Assembly: GCF_025210165.1 (NCBI RefSeq)
Contig: NZ_JAOASI010000079.1
Span: forward strand, 1 to 64,000
Length of the DNA: 64,000 nucleotides
Direction: 5' to 3'
Origin: Tepidibacter sp.
GTDB taxonomy: Bacteria; Bacillota; Clostridia; Peptostreptococcales; Peptostreptococcaceae
The notes under the pieces are model-generated. The model was not told where the DNA came from and searched no databases. It saw nothing but the letters and a program-made list of their open reading frames with translations. Shown here in pieces: positions 46,211 to 57,200 of the stretch. The position numbers were made by a program, and so were the translations under genes. The first letter of the stretch is position 1. Each line of letters opens with the position of its first letter.

Positions 46211-46316
46211 TAGGCATATTCAAAAAATAAACTAGTCATCTTACTCGTCCTTTTGCTTCTTTTCGTCGTTACTCAATCACTTACATACAGTGAGTATGCT
46301 CGTGATTGAGTGCCTA
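46211..46316. mobile_element. MITE-like element in the chemoreceptor leader
   Basis: 106 bp with terminal inverted repeats TAGGCA / TGCCTA (46211 and 46311). Inside is a 10-bp perfect inverted repeat ACTCAATCAC / GTGATTGAGT (46271-46280 and 46302-46311). No ORF. It separates the attenuator from the chemoreceptor RBS. A single copy is seen in the window. Confidence 0.55.
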
Positions 46317-46409
46317 GAAAATAATTAAAATTACTTCGTAACCTGACTTATTTATTTTTTTCACATGCCTTATTAACTTCTATAAAATATATCTATTAAT
46401 TTTATTCAA

Positions 46410-46437
46410 AAAATGCCTTTCTATATAGAAAGGCATA
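46410..46437 (-). terminator. Attenuator terminator of the chemoreceptor leader
   Basis: ATGCCTTTC-TATA... / GAAAGGCAT stem followed by T6 on the minus strand. The arm CCTTTC can also pair with GGAAGG of the upstream PyrR-loop stem, so the two structures exclude each other. Confidence 0.75.
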
Positions 46438-46500
46438 ATTACAGACACAATTATACAAATACACAGTTAAATGTATATTTATTATTTATCCATATTCACA

Positions 46501-46545
46501 ACCTTCCTAGTCTCTCTGGACTAGCATTAAAGTTTGATTTTAGCA
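46501..46545 (-). promoter_or_regulatory. PyrR-binding RNA element (attenuator)
   Basis: On the minus strand the leader reads CTAGTC-CAGAGA-GACTAG-GAAGG. The hexaloop CAGAGA on a CTAGTC/GACTAG stem with a purine-rich 3' side matches the PyrR-binding hairpin of Bacillus pyr leaders (CAGTC-CAGAGA-GGCTG-AGAAGG). The consensus AGUCCAGAGAGRCU is met. PyrR with UMP or UTP would bind here and favour the terminator at 46410. Confidence 0.7.
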
Positions 46546-46550
46546 TACAT

Positions 46551-46579
46551 ATCATAACATTATAAATATTGTATGTCAA
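46551..46579 (-). promoter_or_regulatory. Promoter of the attenuated chemoreceptor transcript
   Basis: -35 TTGACA (46579-46574), 17-base spacer, -10 TATGAT (46556-46551). Leader of about 350 bases. Confidence 0.7.
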
Positions 46580-46609
46580 TATATTTTAGGCGAACAAATT
46601 CTCTTTAAG

Positions 46610-48556
46610 TTATCCTTTTTTCTTTCTTCCTCTAGATTTATTTGCTTTATCATTAAATTTACCTTTAAATTTATCATTCGATCTTTTATTATTCTTACCC
46701 TTATTTTTACCACTACTTTTTTTATTAAATTTCCTGTAGTCTTCTTTTCCTCTAGCACCTCTAGGCTTTATCAAGCACTTAGGTCCAAATCCAATAAGAT
46801 CTTCCCTTCCTGACCTCATCAAGGCTTCATAAACTAAATCGTAATTTCTAGGATTTCTATATTGAAGAAGAGCTCTTTGCATAGCTTTCTCACTCTTAGA
46901 CTTTGGTATATATACCTCTTTCATAGTCAAAGGATCAAGTCCTGTATAAAACATAGTAGTAGATAATGTTCCAGGCGTTGGATAAAAATCCTGAACCTGT
47001 TCTGGTTGATATCTAATATCTCTTAAATACTCAGCAAGCTCAATCGCAGTATCAAGTGTACTTCCTGGATGGCTTGACATTAAGTAAGGTATAATAAATT
47101 GCTTCTTTCCTAATTGATCATTTATTTTATAGAATTTTTCTCTGAATTTATCATAAGTTTTTCCTGCTGGTTTTCCCATATACTTAAGAACCTTAGGAGA
47201 TATATGCTCAGGAGCCACTTTTAGCTGCCCACTAACATGATGTTCTACAAGTTCTCTAAAGAATTTATCACTTTTATCAGCCATTATATAATCATATCTA
47301 AGACCTGATCTTACGAATACTTTTTTAATATTAGGTAACTTTCTAAGCTTTCTAAGAAGATTTAAATATTCACTATGGTCAACATCCATTTGTTTACACG
47401 GATTTGGTGATAAACATTGTTTATTCTTACAAGCACCTGACTTTAACTGTTTTTGACAAGCTGGCTTTCTAAAGTTTGCAGTAGGTCCACCAACATCATG
47501 GATATATCCTTTAAAGTCTTTATAATTAGTTATCTCTTTAGCTTCTTTTATTATAGCTTCTTCACTTCTACTTTGAACTATTCTTCCTTGATGGAAAGTT
47601 ATAGCACAAAAAGAACAGCTTCCAAAGCAACCTCTAGAACTTACTATACTGAATTTAACCTCTTCAATGGCAGCGATTCCACCTTGCTTTTCATATATAG
47701 GATGGTAATTTTTCTGATAAGGTAGATTATACACCTTATCAAGCTCTTCTCTTGATAAAGGCATTTGAGGTTTATTTTGAACTAGATACTTATTAGCATG
47801 CTTTTGTACAATCATAGTTCCTATTACAGGATCTTGAGCTTCGTATTGAATTTTAAATGCTTTTGCGTATTGTATTTTATCTTTAAATACATCTTTAAAG
47901 GATGGAACTTCTATATAATCTTCATACAGTTCTTCCTTATCGTCTACTATATAGCAAGTTCCATCTATATGTCTTATATACTTTATGTCAAATCCATCAT
48001 TTAAATTATTGGCAAGCTCAACAACAGGTCGCTCTCCCATACCATATATAAGCATATCAGCTCCACTATCTACAAGCATTGATTTTCTTACTTTATTTTC
48101 CCAATAATCATAATGAGCAAACCTTCTAAGGCTTGCCTCAACTCCACCTATAATTATAGGTATATCTTTATATACTTCTCGTATTTTATTACAATAAACA
48201 ATAGTAGCTCTATCAGGTCTAAGCCCCATCTTCCCGCCAGGAGAATAAAAATCCTTTTCTCTTACTCTCTTGCTAACTGTGTAGTGGTTTACCATAGAGT
48301 CCATATTTCCTGCATTAACCAAGAACCCAAGACGTGGTCTTCCTAGCTTTTCAAAATCCTTAGTACTCTTCCAGTCAGGCTGAGCTATTATTCCAACCTT
48401 ATATCCTGCATCTTCTAGAACTCTAGATATTATAGCAGTACCAAAGCTGTGGTGATCAACATACGCATCCCCTGTTACTATTATAAAATCTAATTGTTCC
48501 CATCCTCTATCTATCATATCTTGCTTGTTAATAGGTAAAAATTTATTTTGTGTCAT
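46610..48556 (-). CDS. ygiQ: YgiQ family radical SAM protein (UPF0313)
   Basis: 648 residues. N-terminal B12-binding-like region ([31 protein letters not shown]), the radical SAM CxxxCxxC in [11 protein letters not shown] (near 305-315), VRSGLRYDY and [16 protein letters not shown], and a DUF3362 C-terminus. The last 45 or so residues are Lys/Asn/Arg/Ser-rich and disordered, perhaps nucleic-acid binding. The reaction is unknown. ATG at 48556 follows CAGGTG and overlaps the end of the TPR gene. Confidence 0.92.
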   Translation of the reverse strand: MTQNKFLPINKQDMIDRGWEQLDFIIVTGDAYVDHHSFGTAIISRVLEDAGYKVGIIAQPDWKSTKDFEKLGRPRLGFLVNAGNMDSMVNHYTVSKRVREKDFYSPGGKMGLRPDRATIVYCNKIREVYKDIPIIIGGVEASLRRFAHYDYWENKVRKSMLVDSGADMLIYGMGERPVVELANNLNDGFDIKYIRHIDGTCYIVDDKEELYEDYIEVPSFKDVFKDKIQYAKAFKIQYEAQDPVIGTMIVQKHANKYLVQNKPQMPLSREELDKVYNLPYQKNYHPIYEKQGGIAAIEEVKFSIVSSRGCFGSCSFCAITFHQGRIVQSRSEEAIIKEAKEITNYKDFKGYIHDVGGPTANFRKPACQKQLKSGACKNKQCLSPNPCKQMDVDHSEYLNLLRKLRKLPNIKKVFVRSGLRYDYIMADKSDKFFRELVEHHVSGQLKVAPEHISPKVLKYMGKPAGKTYDKFREKFYKINDQLGKKQFIIPYLMSSHPGSTLDTAIELAEYLRDIRYQPEQVQDFYPTPGTLSTTMFYTGLDPLTMKEVYIPKSKSEKAMQRALLQYRNPRNYDLVYEALMRSGREDLIGFGPKCLIKPRGARGKEDYRKFNKKSSGKNKGKNNKRSNDKFKGKFNDKANKSRGRKKKG

Positions 48557-49496
48557 ATCTATCACCTGCCAATTCTTCTTGTGTAGAAAACATTATTTTA
48601 TATGCTTTCATTTCTCTAATAGGAGCTAGTTCTTCATCTTCATTTGCATACTCAAGAAGTCTCTCGCTAAGCTTAATTGCCTTTATCAAATCCTTAAGAG
48701 CTAATTCATTCATTCCAAGCTTAACATAAAAACACGCTCTATTATAATATAAAACTGAAGTTTCAGGGCTATTTTTTATTCCCTCACTTATAACTTCACA
48801 AGCTTTTTTATATTTTTGCTCTCCTTTATATATTATACTTAAATTTAAGTAAGAATACGGATTTTCTTTATCTCTTTGTATACTCATTTCATAATACTTT
48901 ATAGCTTCTTCTTCTCTTCCTAGCTTTTTAAGTATTACTGCCATATTGAAAAGTGCTGTGAAATGGTTAGAAATAATTCCTAAGGCTTCTTTTGTCATTT
49001 CATAAGCTAGTTCATTTTCATTTATTTCTTCATATAGTGATCCTAAGTTAGTATATGCCCAAAAATCATCCTGATTAAGCTCTATAGCTTTTTTATAGTT
49101 TTTTATAGCTAATTCTCTATTTCCTATCTCATCATAAGCAGTAGCCAAGAAAAAATAAGCTCTATCGTATTCATCATCAATCTCAACAGCTTTTTCATAA
49201 TGTTTAATAGAAGTTGTATACTCCTGCTTATTATCATATAAAGCTCCAAGCCCAAAATAAGCTCTAGCTTCATTTTCATCTATATTTAAAACTTCTTCAT
49301 ATTTTTGATATGCAAAATCATAGTTTCCCATATCATCGTATGCAAGAGCCATATCTAAAAGTAGATCTATATCCTCACTTCCACCTTCTAAATTATAAGC
49401 TTTATTGTAAAAATTTATAGCTTTTATAAAGTTTCCTTCTTCACAGAACTTATTAGCAATATTTTTATAATTATTTATCATATAAGTATTTTTCAT
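48543..49496 (-). CDS. TPR repeat protein
   Basis: 317 residues containing about eight tetratricopeptide repeats in series from residue 8 to 285 (for example [32 protein letters not shown] and [29 protein letters not shown]). No signal peptide or membrane segment. It is a protein-protein scaffold with an unknown partner. RBS AGAGAGGT. It overlaps the start of ygiQ by 14 bases, so the two are co-translated. Confidence 0.88.
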   Translation of the reverse strand: MKNTYMINNYKNIANKFCEEGNFIKAINFYNKAYNLEGGSEDIDLLLDMALAYDDMGNYDFAYQKYEEVLNIDENEARAYFGLGALYDNKQEYTTSIKHYEKAVEIDDEYDRAYFFLATAYDEIGNRELAIKNYKKAIELNQDDFWAYTNLGSLYEEINENELAYEMTKEALGIISNHFTALFNMAVILKKLGREEEAIKYYEMSIQRDKENPYSYLNLSIIYKGEQKYKKACEVISEGIKNSPETSVLYYNRACFYVKLGMNELALKDLIKAIKLSERLLEYANEDEELAPIREMKAYKIMFSTQEELAGDRYDTK

Positions 49497-49578
49497 ATTT
49501 TGTACCTCTCTAATGTATTATATTACCCATTAATTATATCAATAGTAGGATATTTTACAACATATTTAGAGTTTTAAT

Positions 49579-49968
49579 CTAATTTTTTGTTAAATTTCTA
49601 TAATAAATATCTAATAAATATCCAATCAAAATCCCTACACTATAGCAAACTAAATCCGACCACAAAAATCCAAACCCCAAAACTAATCCCCCCATTGTAG
49701 TTCTTCTTATACTATCTATAAACTCACCATGATATAGTTGACTTATTTCTATACAGTAGCTAAACATTAAAGAATATATAACAATCTTTAATGAACTAGA
49801 TTTGTTAAATATAAATCCCATCATAAAAAACACCATCAGTCCCCATAAAGTATCAGGAAGATAGTTTTTAATAAATTCTTGCATATTGTCTAATTTTCTA
49901 GATAATAATCCCATAATTATTACTATAATTATAAAAATAAAATATACACATCTATTTCTTTTATTCAT
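49579..49968 (-). CDS. DUF2809 membrane protein
   Basis: 129 residues with four membrane helices (about 8-24, 40-56, 60-78, 95-122). The FSYCIEISQLYHGEFIDSIRRTTMGGLVLGFGFLWSDLVCYSVGILIGYLLD segment is the DUF2809 signature. RBS AGGTGGGG. Function unknown. Confidence 0.85.
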   Translation of the reverse strand: MNKRNRCVYFIFIIIVIIMGLLSRKLDNMQEFIKNYLPDTLWGLMVFFMMGFIFNKSSSLKIVIYSLMFSYCIEISQLYHGEFIDSIRRTTMGGLVLGFGFLWSDLVCYSVGILIGYLLDIYYRNLTKN

Positions 49969-50010
49969 TTTACCCCACCTTTCTTTTTATCCCAATCTAC
50001 AATATTAATA

Positions 50011-50047
50011 AAATCTGCCATATCATCATATAAGTTTTGGCAGATTT
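50011..50047 (-). terminator. Terminator of the AAA/PD-(D/E)XK gene
   Basis: AAATCTGCCA / TGGCAGATTT stem with a 17-base loop, followed by T-rich sequence on the minus strand. Confidence 0.65.
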
Positions 50048-50059
50048 CAATTAATTATA

Positions 50060-51733
50060 TTAATTCACTTGTTTTACTAAAACTTCTTTTCCTTCAAAGG
50101 CAATTCCAAGCTCTATTATATTATTTATTCCTCTTTCTAATAATTCTTGTCTATAATTTCTATCTTTTATCTGAGTTATAGCTTTATCAACTGCTATTTC
50201 TAAAGTTTCTTTTCTTCTCTTACTCACTTTTTTGAATTCTATTATTACTCCAAGTTTATTTTTATCTTTTGGAATGACCATTATATCATATCTTCCATAT
50301 CCACTTTCTCTATTTGATTTCACTTCATACTCTTCATTTAAAGCAACTAAAATTCCAAGTACAAATGCATGATAAAATTTTTCATTCTCTTCTATATCAA
50401 AATAGCTTGCACTCTTTATCAAATATTCGCTGAGTATTTCTTCAAATATTTCTATATCACCTGTTATCAGACTTTTTAACATATAGTTAAATTTTTCATT
50501 GTTTATACTTTCTTTAAACCAAGACATTATTATTTCTTCATATAGATATTTTACTTCTAGATTTGGTATTTCTAATGTACAAAAACTTCTTCCCATTCTT
50601 AAATCTTCATTTATAACCTTTAAATATCCACTAAATAATAAAAAACTCCATACATTCTCTGCTCCATTTTCTATATCCTTCATTACTATATCTTCGTTGA
50701 TTTGCTTTACAATAGTCTTTTCTTGTATCAAATCTTCAAGTTCTTTTTTTACCGTTTCTCCTGCTTTTGTTAATACTATTTTTACTAGATCATTACTGCT
50801 TGTATTTATCCAATAAGGCCTAAATCCATCCTTATGATTTTTTACATAATTAAGTATAGACCACGGATTATATATTACATTATCACCAAAAATATATCCA
50901 TTGTACCATTTTTTTATATCATCTATTTTGTACTCTATATCATAATACTTCAGTATATCTTTAACTTCCTCTTCTGAAAAGCCAAAATGTTTAGTATAAT
51001 GATTTTTAAGTATTGTACATACATGCAAGTTGTTGTTAAGACCTGAGAATATGCTCTCCTTTGCAATTCTTAATATTCCAGTTAATACTCCTCTTTTTAA
51101 GTATTCATTATCTTTAAGAGCACTACTTAAAAATATTCTCATAAATTCAATTATTTTGTCATAATAATTATCTAAATACCCACTTTGAATAGGTACATCA
51201 TATTCATCAATTAATACTATAGTATTTTCATTGTGATATTCGTATAAATATTGTGTTAACATTTTTAAACTTTGATAAAGATCAACCATGTCAACATCCC
51301 TGTTTAATACTTTATTAAAATATTTTTTTTGTAATTCACTTAAAAATTCTTCTTTTACAAGGTAACTATGCTTTTCATATAATGAGCCTATAAGTCTTTT
51401 AATCCCGTTATTACAGTCTTCCCAATTTGAAAATTTTATATCTTTAAATGTTATATATATTACTGGATACTTTCCTTGAATATTCATAATCTCTTTGAAC
51501 TTATTTATTTTTAAATTTTCAAATAAATATTTATTATCTTCCTCTGTCTTTTCAAAAAAGTATTTAAGTATACTCATATTAAGAGTTTTACCAAAACGTC
51601 TAGGTCTTGGAATCAATATAACTTTAGATCCATCATCTACTATTTCTTTTATGAATAAACTTTTATCTACATAGTAATAATTATCGGTTATTAATTCTTT
51701 AAAATCACTTATTCCTATAGGTAATTTTTTCAT
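50060..51733 (-). CDS. AAA-ATPase-like protein with C-terminal PD-(D/E)XK nuclease domain
   Basis: 557 residues. N-terminal AAA-ATPase_like domain: PIGISDFKELITDNYYYVDKS, RPRRFGKTLNMSIL (P-loop of this family) and VLIDEYDVPIQ (Walker B). C-terminal DUF1703/PD-(D/E)XK domain: GYGRYDIMVIPKDKNKLGVIIEFKK with Asp and Glu-x-Lys. This family is widespread in anaerobes in many copies. It may be a mobile or selfish gene, or defence-related, but this is unproven. RBS AGGAGAG. Stand-alone gene. Confidence 0.92.
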   Translation of the reverse strand: MKKLPIGISDFKELITDNYYYVDKSLFIKEIVDDGSKVILIPRPRRFGKTLNMSILKYFFEKTEEDNKYLFENLKINKFKEIMNIQGKYPVIYITFKDIKFSNWEDCNNGIKRLIGSLYEKHSYLVKEEFLSELQKKYFNKVLNRDVDMVDLYQSLKMLTQYLYEYHNENTIVLIDEYDVPIQSGYLDNYYDKIIEFMRIFLSSALKDNEYLKRGVLTGILRIAKESIFSGLNNNLHVCTILKNHYTKHFGFSEEEVKDILKYYDIEYKIDDIKKWYNGYIFGDNVIYNPWSILNYVKNHKDGFRPYWINTSSNDLVKIVLTKAGETVKKELEDLIQEKTIVKQINEDIVMKDIENGAENVWSFLLFSGYLKVINEDLRMGRSFCTLEIPNLEVKYLYEEIIMSWFKESINNEKFNYMLKSLITGDIEIFEEILSEYLIKSASYFDIEENEKFYHAFVLGILVALNEEYEVKSNRESGYGRYDIMVIPKDKNKLGVIIEFKKVSKRRKETLEIAVDKAITQIKDRNYRQELLERGINNIIELGIAFEGKEVLVKQVN

Positions 51734-51883
51734 ATATTTCTCTCCTCTAGTTTAAGGTTATTTATTTATTATAGCATACTTAATAGGAAAAAATACCATA
51801 GCCCATTCTAATATCAATCTTCTTATTATATATTTGAAAACAAAAAAATCCTTGACTTATCAAATTTTTCTAAAGATTTAATC

Positions 51884-51910
51884 ACGGTTTCATCCCAGTT
51901 TCATAAAATA
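51884..51910 (+). promoter_or_regulatory. Sigma-K-like promoter of the multicopper oxidase gene
   Basis: AC (51884-51885), 16 bases, then CATAAAATA (51902-51910), an exact fit to the mother-cell sigma-K pattern AC-N16-CATANNNTA. Position, 43 bases before the start codon, is right. Confidence 0.6.
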
Positions 51911-51952
51911 TAAATAGAGAAAATAATCTTTATAAAAAAGGAGAATGTAGAT

Positions 51953-54166
51953 ATGACAAAACCACTAGATTCAAAATGCATACCTAAATATGTCAACCAA
52001 TTAACTATTCCTCCGGTATTCAAACCTGCTATTGTAAAAGATCCAATTACAGGTGAAGAACTCAGTTATAACTATACAATTAGTATGAGTGAATTTATGC
52101 AGCAGATTCTTCCTACTCCGTTCCCTCAGACAACAGTTTGGGGATATGAAGGTAATGTTGAAGATCCATGTACAGGTGAAATTTCTTGTTTTCGTGGTAC
52201 TCCAGGGGCCACCTTTGAAACTGTTCGAGGAATCCCTGCCAATGTACAGTGGGTAAATAATATTACTGAACCAAATTTATTTGCAGTAGACCCTACACTA
52301 CATTGGGCAAACCCCAATAATATACCAACACCTACACCACCATTTCTACCATTTCCACCTGGATATACTTTAGCGCAGAGCCCAGTTCCTCTTGTTACAC
52401 ATTTACATGGTGCAGAGGTTAGATCTGATTCTGATGGTGGTCCAGATGCCTGGTTTACAACAGGAGAAGAAAAAAAGGGGCCAGCATTTTTAAAATCACG
52501 TTATACCTATCCTAACACACAAGAGCCAACTACCCTTTGGTATCATGATCATGCCCTAGGAACTACACGACTTGGAGCATATGCAGGCCTTTCAGGGTTT
52601 TATTTGTTAAGAGACCCAAATAATAAAATATCTCCACTTCTTCCAAATGGTCCATATGAAATTCCTATAGTTATCCAGGATCGTTCATTTAATGAGGATG
52701 GATCATTATTATTTCCTAGCAATGGTGTCAATCCTGATGTTCATCCTTATTGGAGACCTGCATTTATAGGTAATACTATTATGGTAAATGGAAGGGTATG
52801 GCCTAATTTGAATGTAGAAAGAAGACAATACCGATTTAGACTTCTTAACGGGTCAAATACCAGAACCTATAACCTGAAACTTTCAAATGAACAGTCTTTT
52901 ATTCAAATTGGTTCTGATGGAGGATTTCTACCTTTTCCAGTAACGTTGACTGAACTACTAATTGCACCAGGAGAGCGCGCTGATATCTTAATTGATTTTT
53001 CTATGTTAGAGCCAGAAACAACTATTATTATGACTAATGATGCTAATGCACCTTTCCCAAATGGTAGAGTACCAGATCCTGAGACAGTTGGGCAAATTAT
53101 GCAGTTCACTGTACTTGATACAGCTGTAGTACCACCAAATAAACTTCCTGCAAAGTTGAATAAAATACCTGTACTGACTCCAGATGTGCCAAAAAAAATC
53201 TTAACCCTAAATGTGGTACGAGGACCTGGAGGCGCACTTGAGGTACTGCTGGATGGACAGACATGGGGTTCCCCTATTTCAGAATTGCCTATAGTGGGAT
53301 CAACGGTTGAGTGGGAAATTGTGAATCTAACTAATGGTGCACATCCAATCCACATACACTTGATACAATTCCAGGTTAAAAATCAGCAGAACTTTGATAA
53401 TGTAGCATATCGCGAAGAATGGACTAGACTCAATGGTGAACCTCCTCTTAACCATCCAACAATACCATTACCAGTTGATCCATTCCTGGAAGGTAACCCT
53501 ATTGATCCACCTTTAAATGAGCGTGGATGGAAAGATACTGTTATAATGCTACCAGGACAAGTAACTAGACTTAAGCTTAGATTTGCACCACAGGATGCTA
53601 GTCCTAACAAAGTTAAGCCAGGGGTAAATTTATTTCCATTTGACCCTACATTTGGTCCTGGATATGTATGGCATTGTCATATTTTAGACCATGAGGATAA
53701 TGAAATGATGAGACCTCTTATAGTTACCTCTTGTAATAAAAATGAAGCTAATCCGCAGTCTTGTTGCCAAGTTATTGTGGAGGGAAGTACTCAATTAGTT
53801 CCACCTGCTCTAAGAGATTTACCTATTGTTCATAAAAACTCAGTTTATGCTGAAATTGAAAAAGTATGCCCTGAGAGTGTTGTTATCAGTGGTTTTATTC
53901 GCCGAACTATTAGCTATATTGCGGCTTTAGATAATGGCATTGAGGAGGAAAAAGAAATTGTAGATGATGTTCCTTTTGAGTGTATGATTGACCGAGAAGA
54001 TGCTAATGAAGGTGACGAATTTAGAATTGTAGGTTCAACTATATTATGTGAAGTTTTTGCTCATACTCAAAATTTTGGAACGCATCCTATTACACACGAG
54101 CCTTTAGCTTATAATTTTGTGGAAAAGGATATTGTTAAGATTTGTATCAGAAAATGTTGTGTATAA
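51953..54166 (+). CDS. Spore-coat type multicopper oxidase with C-terminal SPOCS-like domain
   Basis: 737 residues, no signal peptide. CotA/bilirubin oxidase-type cupredoxin domains carry all four copper motifs: HLHGAEV (H150, H152), WYHDH (H198, H200), HPIHIHL (H464, H467, H469) and HCHILDHEDNEM (H574, C575, H576, H580, M585). Residues about 600-737 form an extra domain (VVISGFIRRTISYIAAL, VPFECMIDREDANEGDEF, YNFVEKDIVKICIRK) resembling SPOCS/DUF3794 modules of spore proteins. It oxidises phenolic or metal substrates with O2. RBS AAAGGAG. Sigma-K-like promoter upstream fits a coat role. Confidence 0.9.
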   Translation: MTKPLDSKCIPKYVNQLTIPPVFKPAIVKDPITGEELSYNYTISMSEFMQQILPTPFPQTTVWGYEGNVEDPCTGEISCFRGTPGATFETVRGIPANVQWVNNITEPNLFAVDPTLHWANPNNIPTPTPPFLPFPPGYTLAQSPVPLVTHLHGAEVRSDSDGGPDAWFTTGEEKKGPAFLKSRYTYPNTQEPTTLWYHDHALGTTRLGAYAGLSGFYLLRDPNNKISPLLPNGPYEIPIVIQDRSFNEDGSLLFPSNGVNPDVHPYWRPAFIGNTIMVNGRVWPNLNVERRQYRFRLLNGSNTRTYNLKLSNEQSFIQIGSDGGFLPFPVTLTELLIAPGERADILIDFSMLEPETTIIMTNDANAPFPNGRVPDPETVGQIMQFTVLDTAVVPPNKLPAKLNKIPVLTPDVPKKILTLNVVRGPGGALEVLLDGQTWGSPISELPIVGSTVEWEIVNLTNGAHPIHIHLIQFQVKNQQNFDNVAYREEWTRLNGEPPLNHPTIPLPVDPFLEGNPIDPPLNERGWKDTVIMLPGQVTRLKLRFAPQDASPNKVKPGVNLFPFDPTFGPGYVWHCHILDHEDNEMMRPLIVTSCNKNEANPQSCCQVIVEGSTQLVPPALRDLPIVHKNSVYAEIEKVCPESVVISGFIRRTISYIAALDNGIEEEKEIVDDVPFECMIDREDANEGDEFRIVGSTILCEVFAHTQNFGTHPITHEPLAYNFVEKDIVKICIRKCCV

Positions 54167-54197
54167 AAAGAATCCTCACAAATTGAGGATTCTTTTT
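54166..54197 (+). terminator. Terminator between the oxidase and pyc
   Basis: AAAGAATCCTCA / TGAGGATTCTTTT stem with a T-run. It serves the oxidase gene and possibly pyc from the other side. Confidence 0.88.
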
Positions 54198-54200
54198 ATA

Positions 54201-57200
54201 TTATTTCATAGATATTAATAATTCTCTATCAGAAACTACATCAGCTTCCTTTACATAAACCTTATCTATAACTCCATTAGTTCTAGAAACTATAGTCGTC
54301 TCCATCTTCATAGCTTCTATTATTATAACAGGTTGGTTTTCTTTAACTTCGTCTCCTTCTTTAACCAATACCTTTACAACTTTTCCAGGAATGCTTGCTC
54401 CAACTTCCATCTTGTTGTTAAGGTCAGCTTTAAGAACTGTTTTTACATTCATAGCAAAGTTCTTATCTTCTATTTCAACTTCTCTTCTCATACCATTTAA
54501 TTCAAATGTAAGAGTTCTCTTTCCGTCTTCTTTAGCGTCTGCTATTTCTACTAGTTTTATAGTAAGAACCTTACCTGGCTCTATTTCTACTTCACATTCT
54601 TCTCCTTTATTAAGTCCGTGGAAGAATACATCACTCTCAAGCTTTGATACATCATTATACTCATTAAGATGAGATAAGTACTCTTCATATACTTTAGGAT
54701 ATAGACAATAGCTTATTATATTTCTCATATTAGTATTCATATGGAATTTCTCGTCTAACATTTTCTTAATTTCATCAAAGTTTACATCTTCTAAAAGCTC
54801 TCCAGGTCTTACATCAATAGGCTCTTCTCCTTTTAAAACAACCTTTTGTAAATCCTTAGGGAATCCACCTTCTGGTTGACCTATCATTCCTTTAAAGTAA
54901 TCTACTACAGAATCCGGGAATGAAACTTCTTCTCCTTTTGTAACTATGTTTTCTTTAGTAAGATTATTTTTAGTCATGAATATAGATAAATCTCCAACTA
55001 CTTTTGATGAAGGTGTAACTTTTATTATATCTCCTAATATTTCATTAGCTTCTTTATAATTATCTTTTACTTCTTTAAACTTATTTCCAAGTCCTAAGCT
55101 TTCAACTTGTGGCTTTAAGTTAGTATATTGTCCTCCAGGTATTTCATATTTGTATATTTCTGCTGATGATGTTTTTAAGTCACTTTCAAATTTAGAATAT
55201 ACCTTTCTAAGTTCTCTATAGTATTCTCCTATTTCATGTATTCCTTCAAGATTTATTTTAGTATCTCTATTTGTATTTCTTAATGCTTCTATTAAGCTAT
55301 TCATTGATGGTTGACTTGTAAGTCCTGCCATAGATTCAACAGCAGTATCTACTATATCAACTCCAGCCTGTGATGCCATTAAAAGTGTTGATAATCCATT
55401 TCCACTAGTATCATGAGTATGAAGATGAATTGGAATTTCTACTTCTTCCTTTAATGCCTTTACAAGTTCGTATGCTGCATATGGCTTTAAAAGTCCTGCC
55501 ATATCTTTTATAGCTATCATATGAACTCCCATTTTTTGAAGTTCTTTAGCCATATTTACATAATATTTAGTAGTATACTTAAGTTTAGTAGAATCTAATA
55601 TATCTCCACTATAGCATATTGTACCTTCTACTAAACTTCCTGTATTTAAAGCTTCGTATATAGGAAGTCTCATGTTCTCAATCCAGTTTAAGCTATCAAA
55701 TATTCTAAATATATCTATTCCTTTATTTGATGATTCTTTAATAAACTCTTTTAATACGTTATCTGGGTAGTTTTTATATCCAACAGCATTAGAAGCTCTA
55801 AGAAGCATTTGGAACATTACATTAGGTATATTTTCTCTAAGCTTTTCAAGTCTTAGCCACGGTGACTCCTTAAGGAATCTATATGCAACATCATAAGTTG
55901 CTCCTCCCCACATCTCAAGAGAGAATAAATCATTCATATTATGGCTTACTGCTTTTGATACTTTTAACAAATCGTTAGTTCTAACTCTAGTAGCAAATAA
56001 TGATTGATGAGCATCTCTCATAGTAGTATCAGTTATAAGTAGCTTCTTCTCATCCTTAACATACTCCATAAACTTTTTAGTTCCAAGCTTTTTAAATAAA
56101 TCTCTAGAACCTTCCATTACTATAGATTCATCTATCTTAGGTGCTTTTGGCATATCAAAGTCTTGCTTAGCTTCTTTAGCTTCATTAATTGTTACATTAC
56201 CTATGAATTGTAAAAGCTTTGTTCCTCTGTTTTTACTTTCTTTTATATCAAATAATTCTTCTGTTTCATCAACAAACTTAGTATCACACTTACCTTCTAC
56301 AAAATCAGAGTGATTTAATACATTTACCAAAAATCCTATATTAGTCTTAACCCCTCTTATTCTAATCTCCTTTATAGATCTTAGCATTTTTCTTATAGAG
56401 TTTTTAAATGTTCTATCCCAAGATATAGTCTTAACTAATAAACTATCATAATGAGGCGTTATTTCAGACCCTGTAAATCCATTTCCTCCATCAAGTCTTA
56501 TACCAAATCCTGATCCTGTTCTATAAACATGTATTTTACCTGTATCTGGCATAAAGTTGTTTTTAGGATCTTCTGTAGTTATTCTACACTGTATTGAATA
56601 TCCGTTTACCTTTATATCATCTTGAGACTTTATGTTTATTTCTTCACTATCTAATTTATAACCTTGAGCTACAAGTATTTGACTTTGAACTATATCAATT
56701 CCAGTTACCATTTCAGATACAGTATGTTCAACCTGTATTCTAGGATTCATTTCTATAAAATAATAGTTTTCATCAGCATCAACTAAGAACTCAAGAGTTC
56801 CTGCACTATGATACCCTACATGATTTGCAAGCTTTAGAGCATCTTCACATATTCTATCTCTAACATCTTGGCTAAGTCCAAATGCCGGAGCAAATTCTAT
56901 TATCTTTTGATGTCTTCTTTGAACAGAACAATCTCTTTCATAAAGATGAACTATATTACCATGCTTGTCTCCAAGTATTTGAACCTCTATATGTTTTGGT
57001 TTTTTCAAGTACTTTTCTATAAATATACAAGCCTTCCCAAATGCTTTTTTAGATTCACTAACAGCTCTATCAAATTCTAAAACTAAATCTTCTTCTTTTT
57101 CTATTACTCTCATACCTCTTCCGCCACCACCGTTAGAAGCTTTAAGCATAATAGGATATCCTATTTGTTTTGCTATTACTTTTGCTTCTTCTGCAGTTTG

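Noticed and set aside
46576..46758. Minus-strand 60-aa Lys-rich ORF overlapping the 3' end of ygiQ
   Set aside because: Frame shadow of the Lys/Asn-rich YgiQ tail, without an RBS, and it runs into the chemoreceptor promoter.
50060..51733. AAA/PD-(D/E)XK protein as a novel defence system
   Set aside because: It is a common multi-copy family in anaerobes and has no defence partners beside it here. The claim would be unsupported.
52903..53610. Minus-strand ORFs of 150 and 75 aa in the oxidase gene
   Set aside because: Shadows of the multicopper oxidase reading frame, with no start signals.
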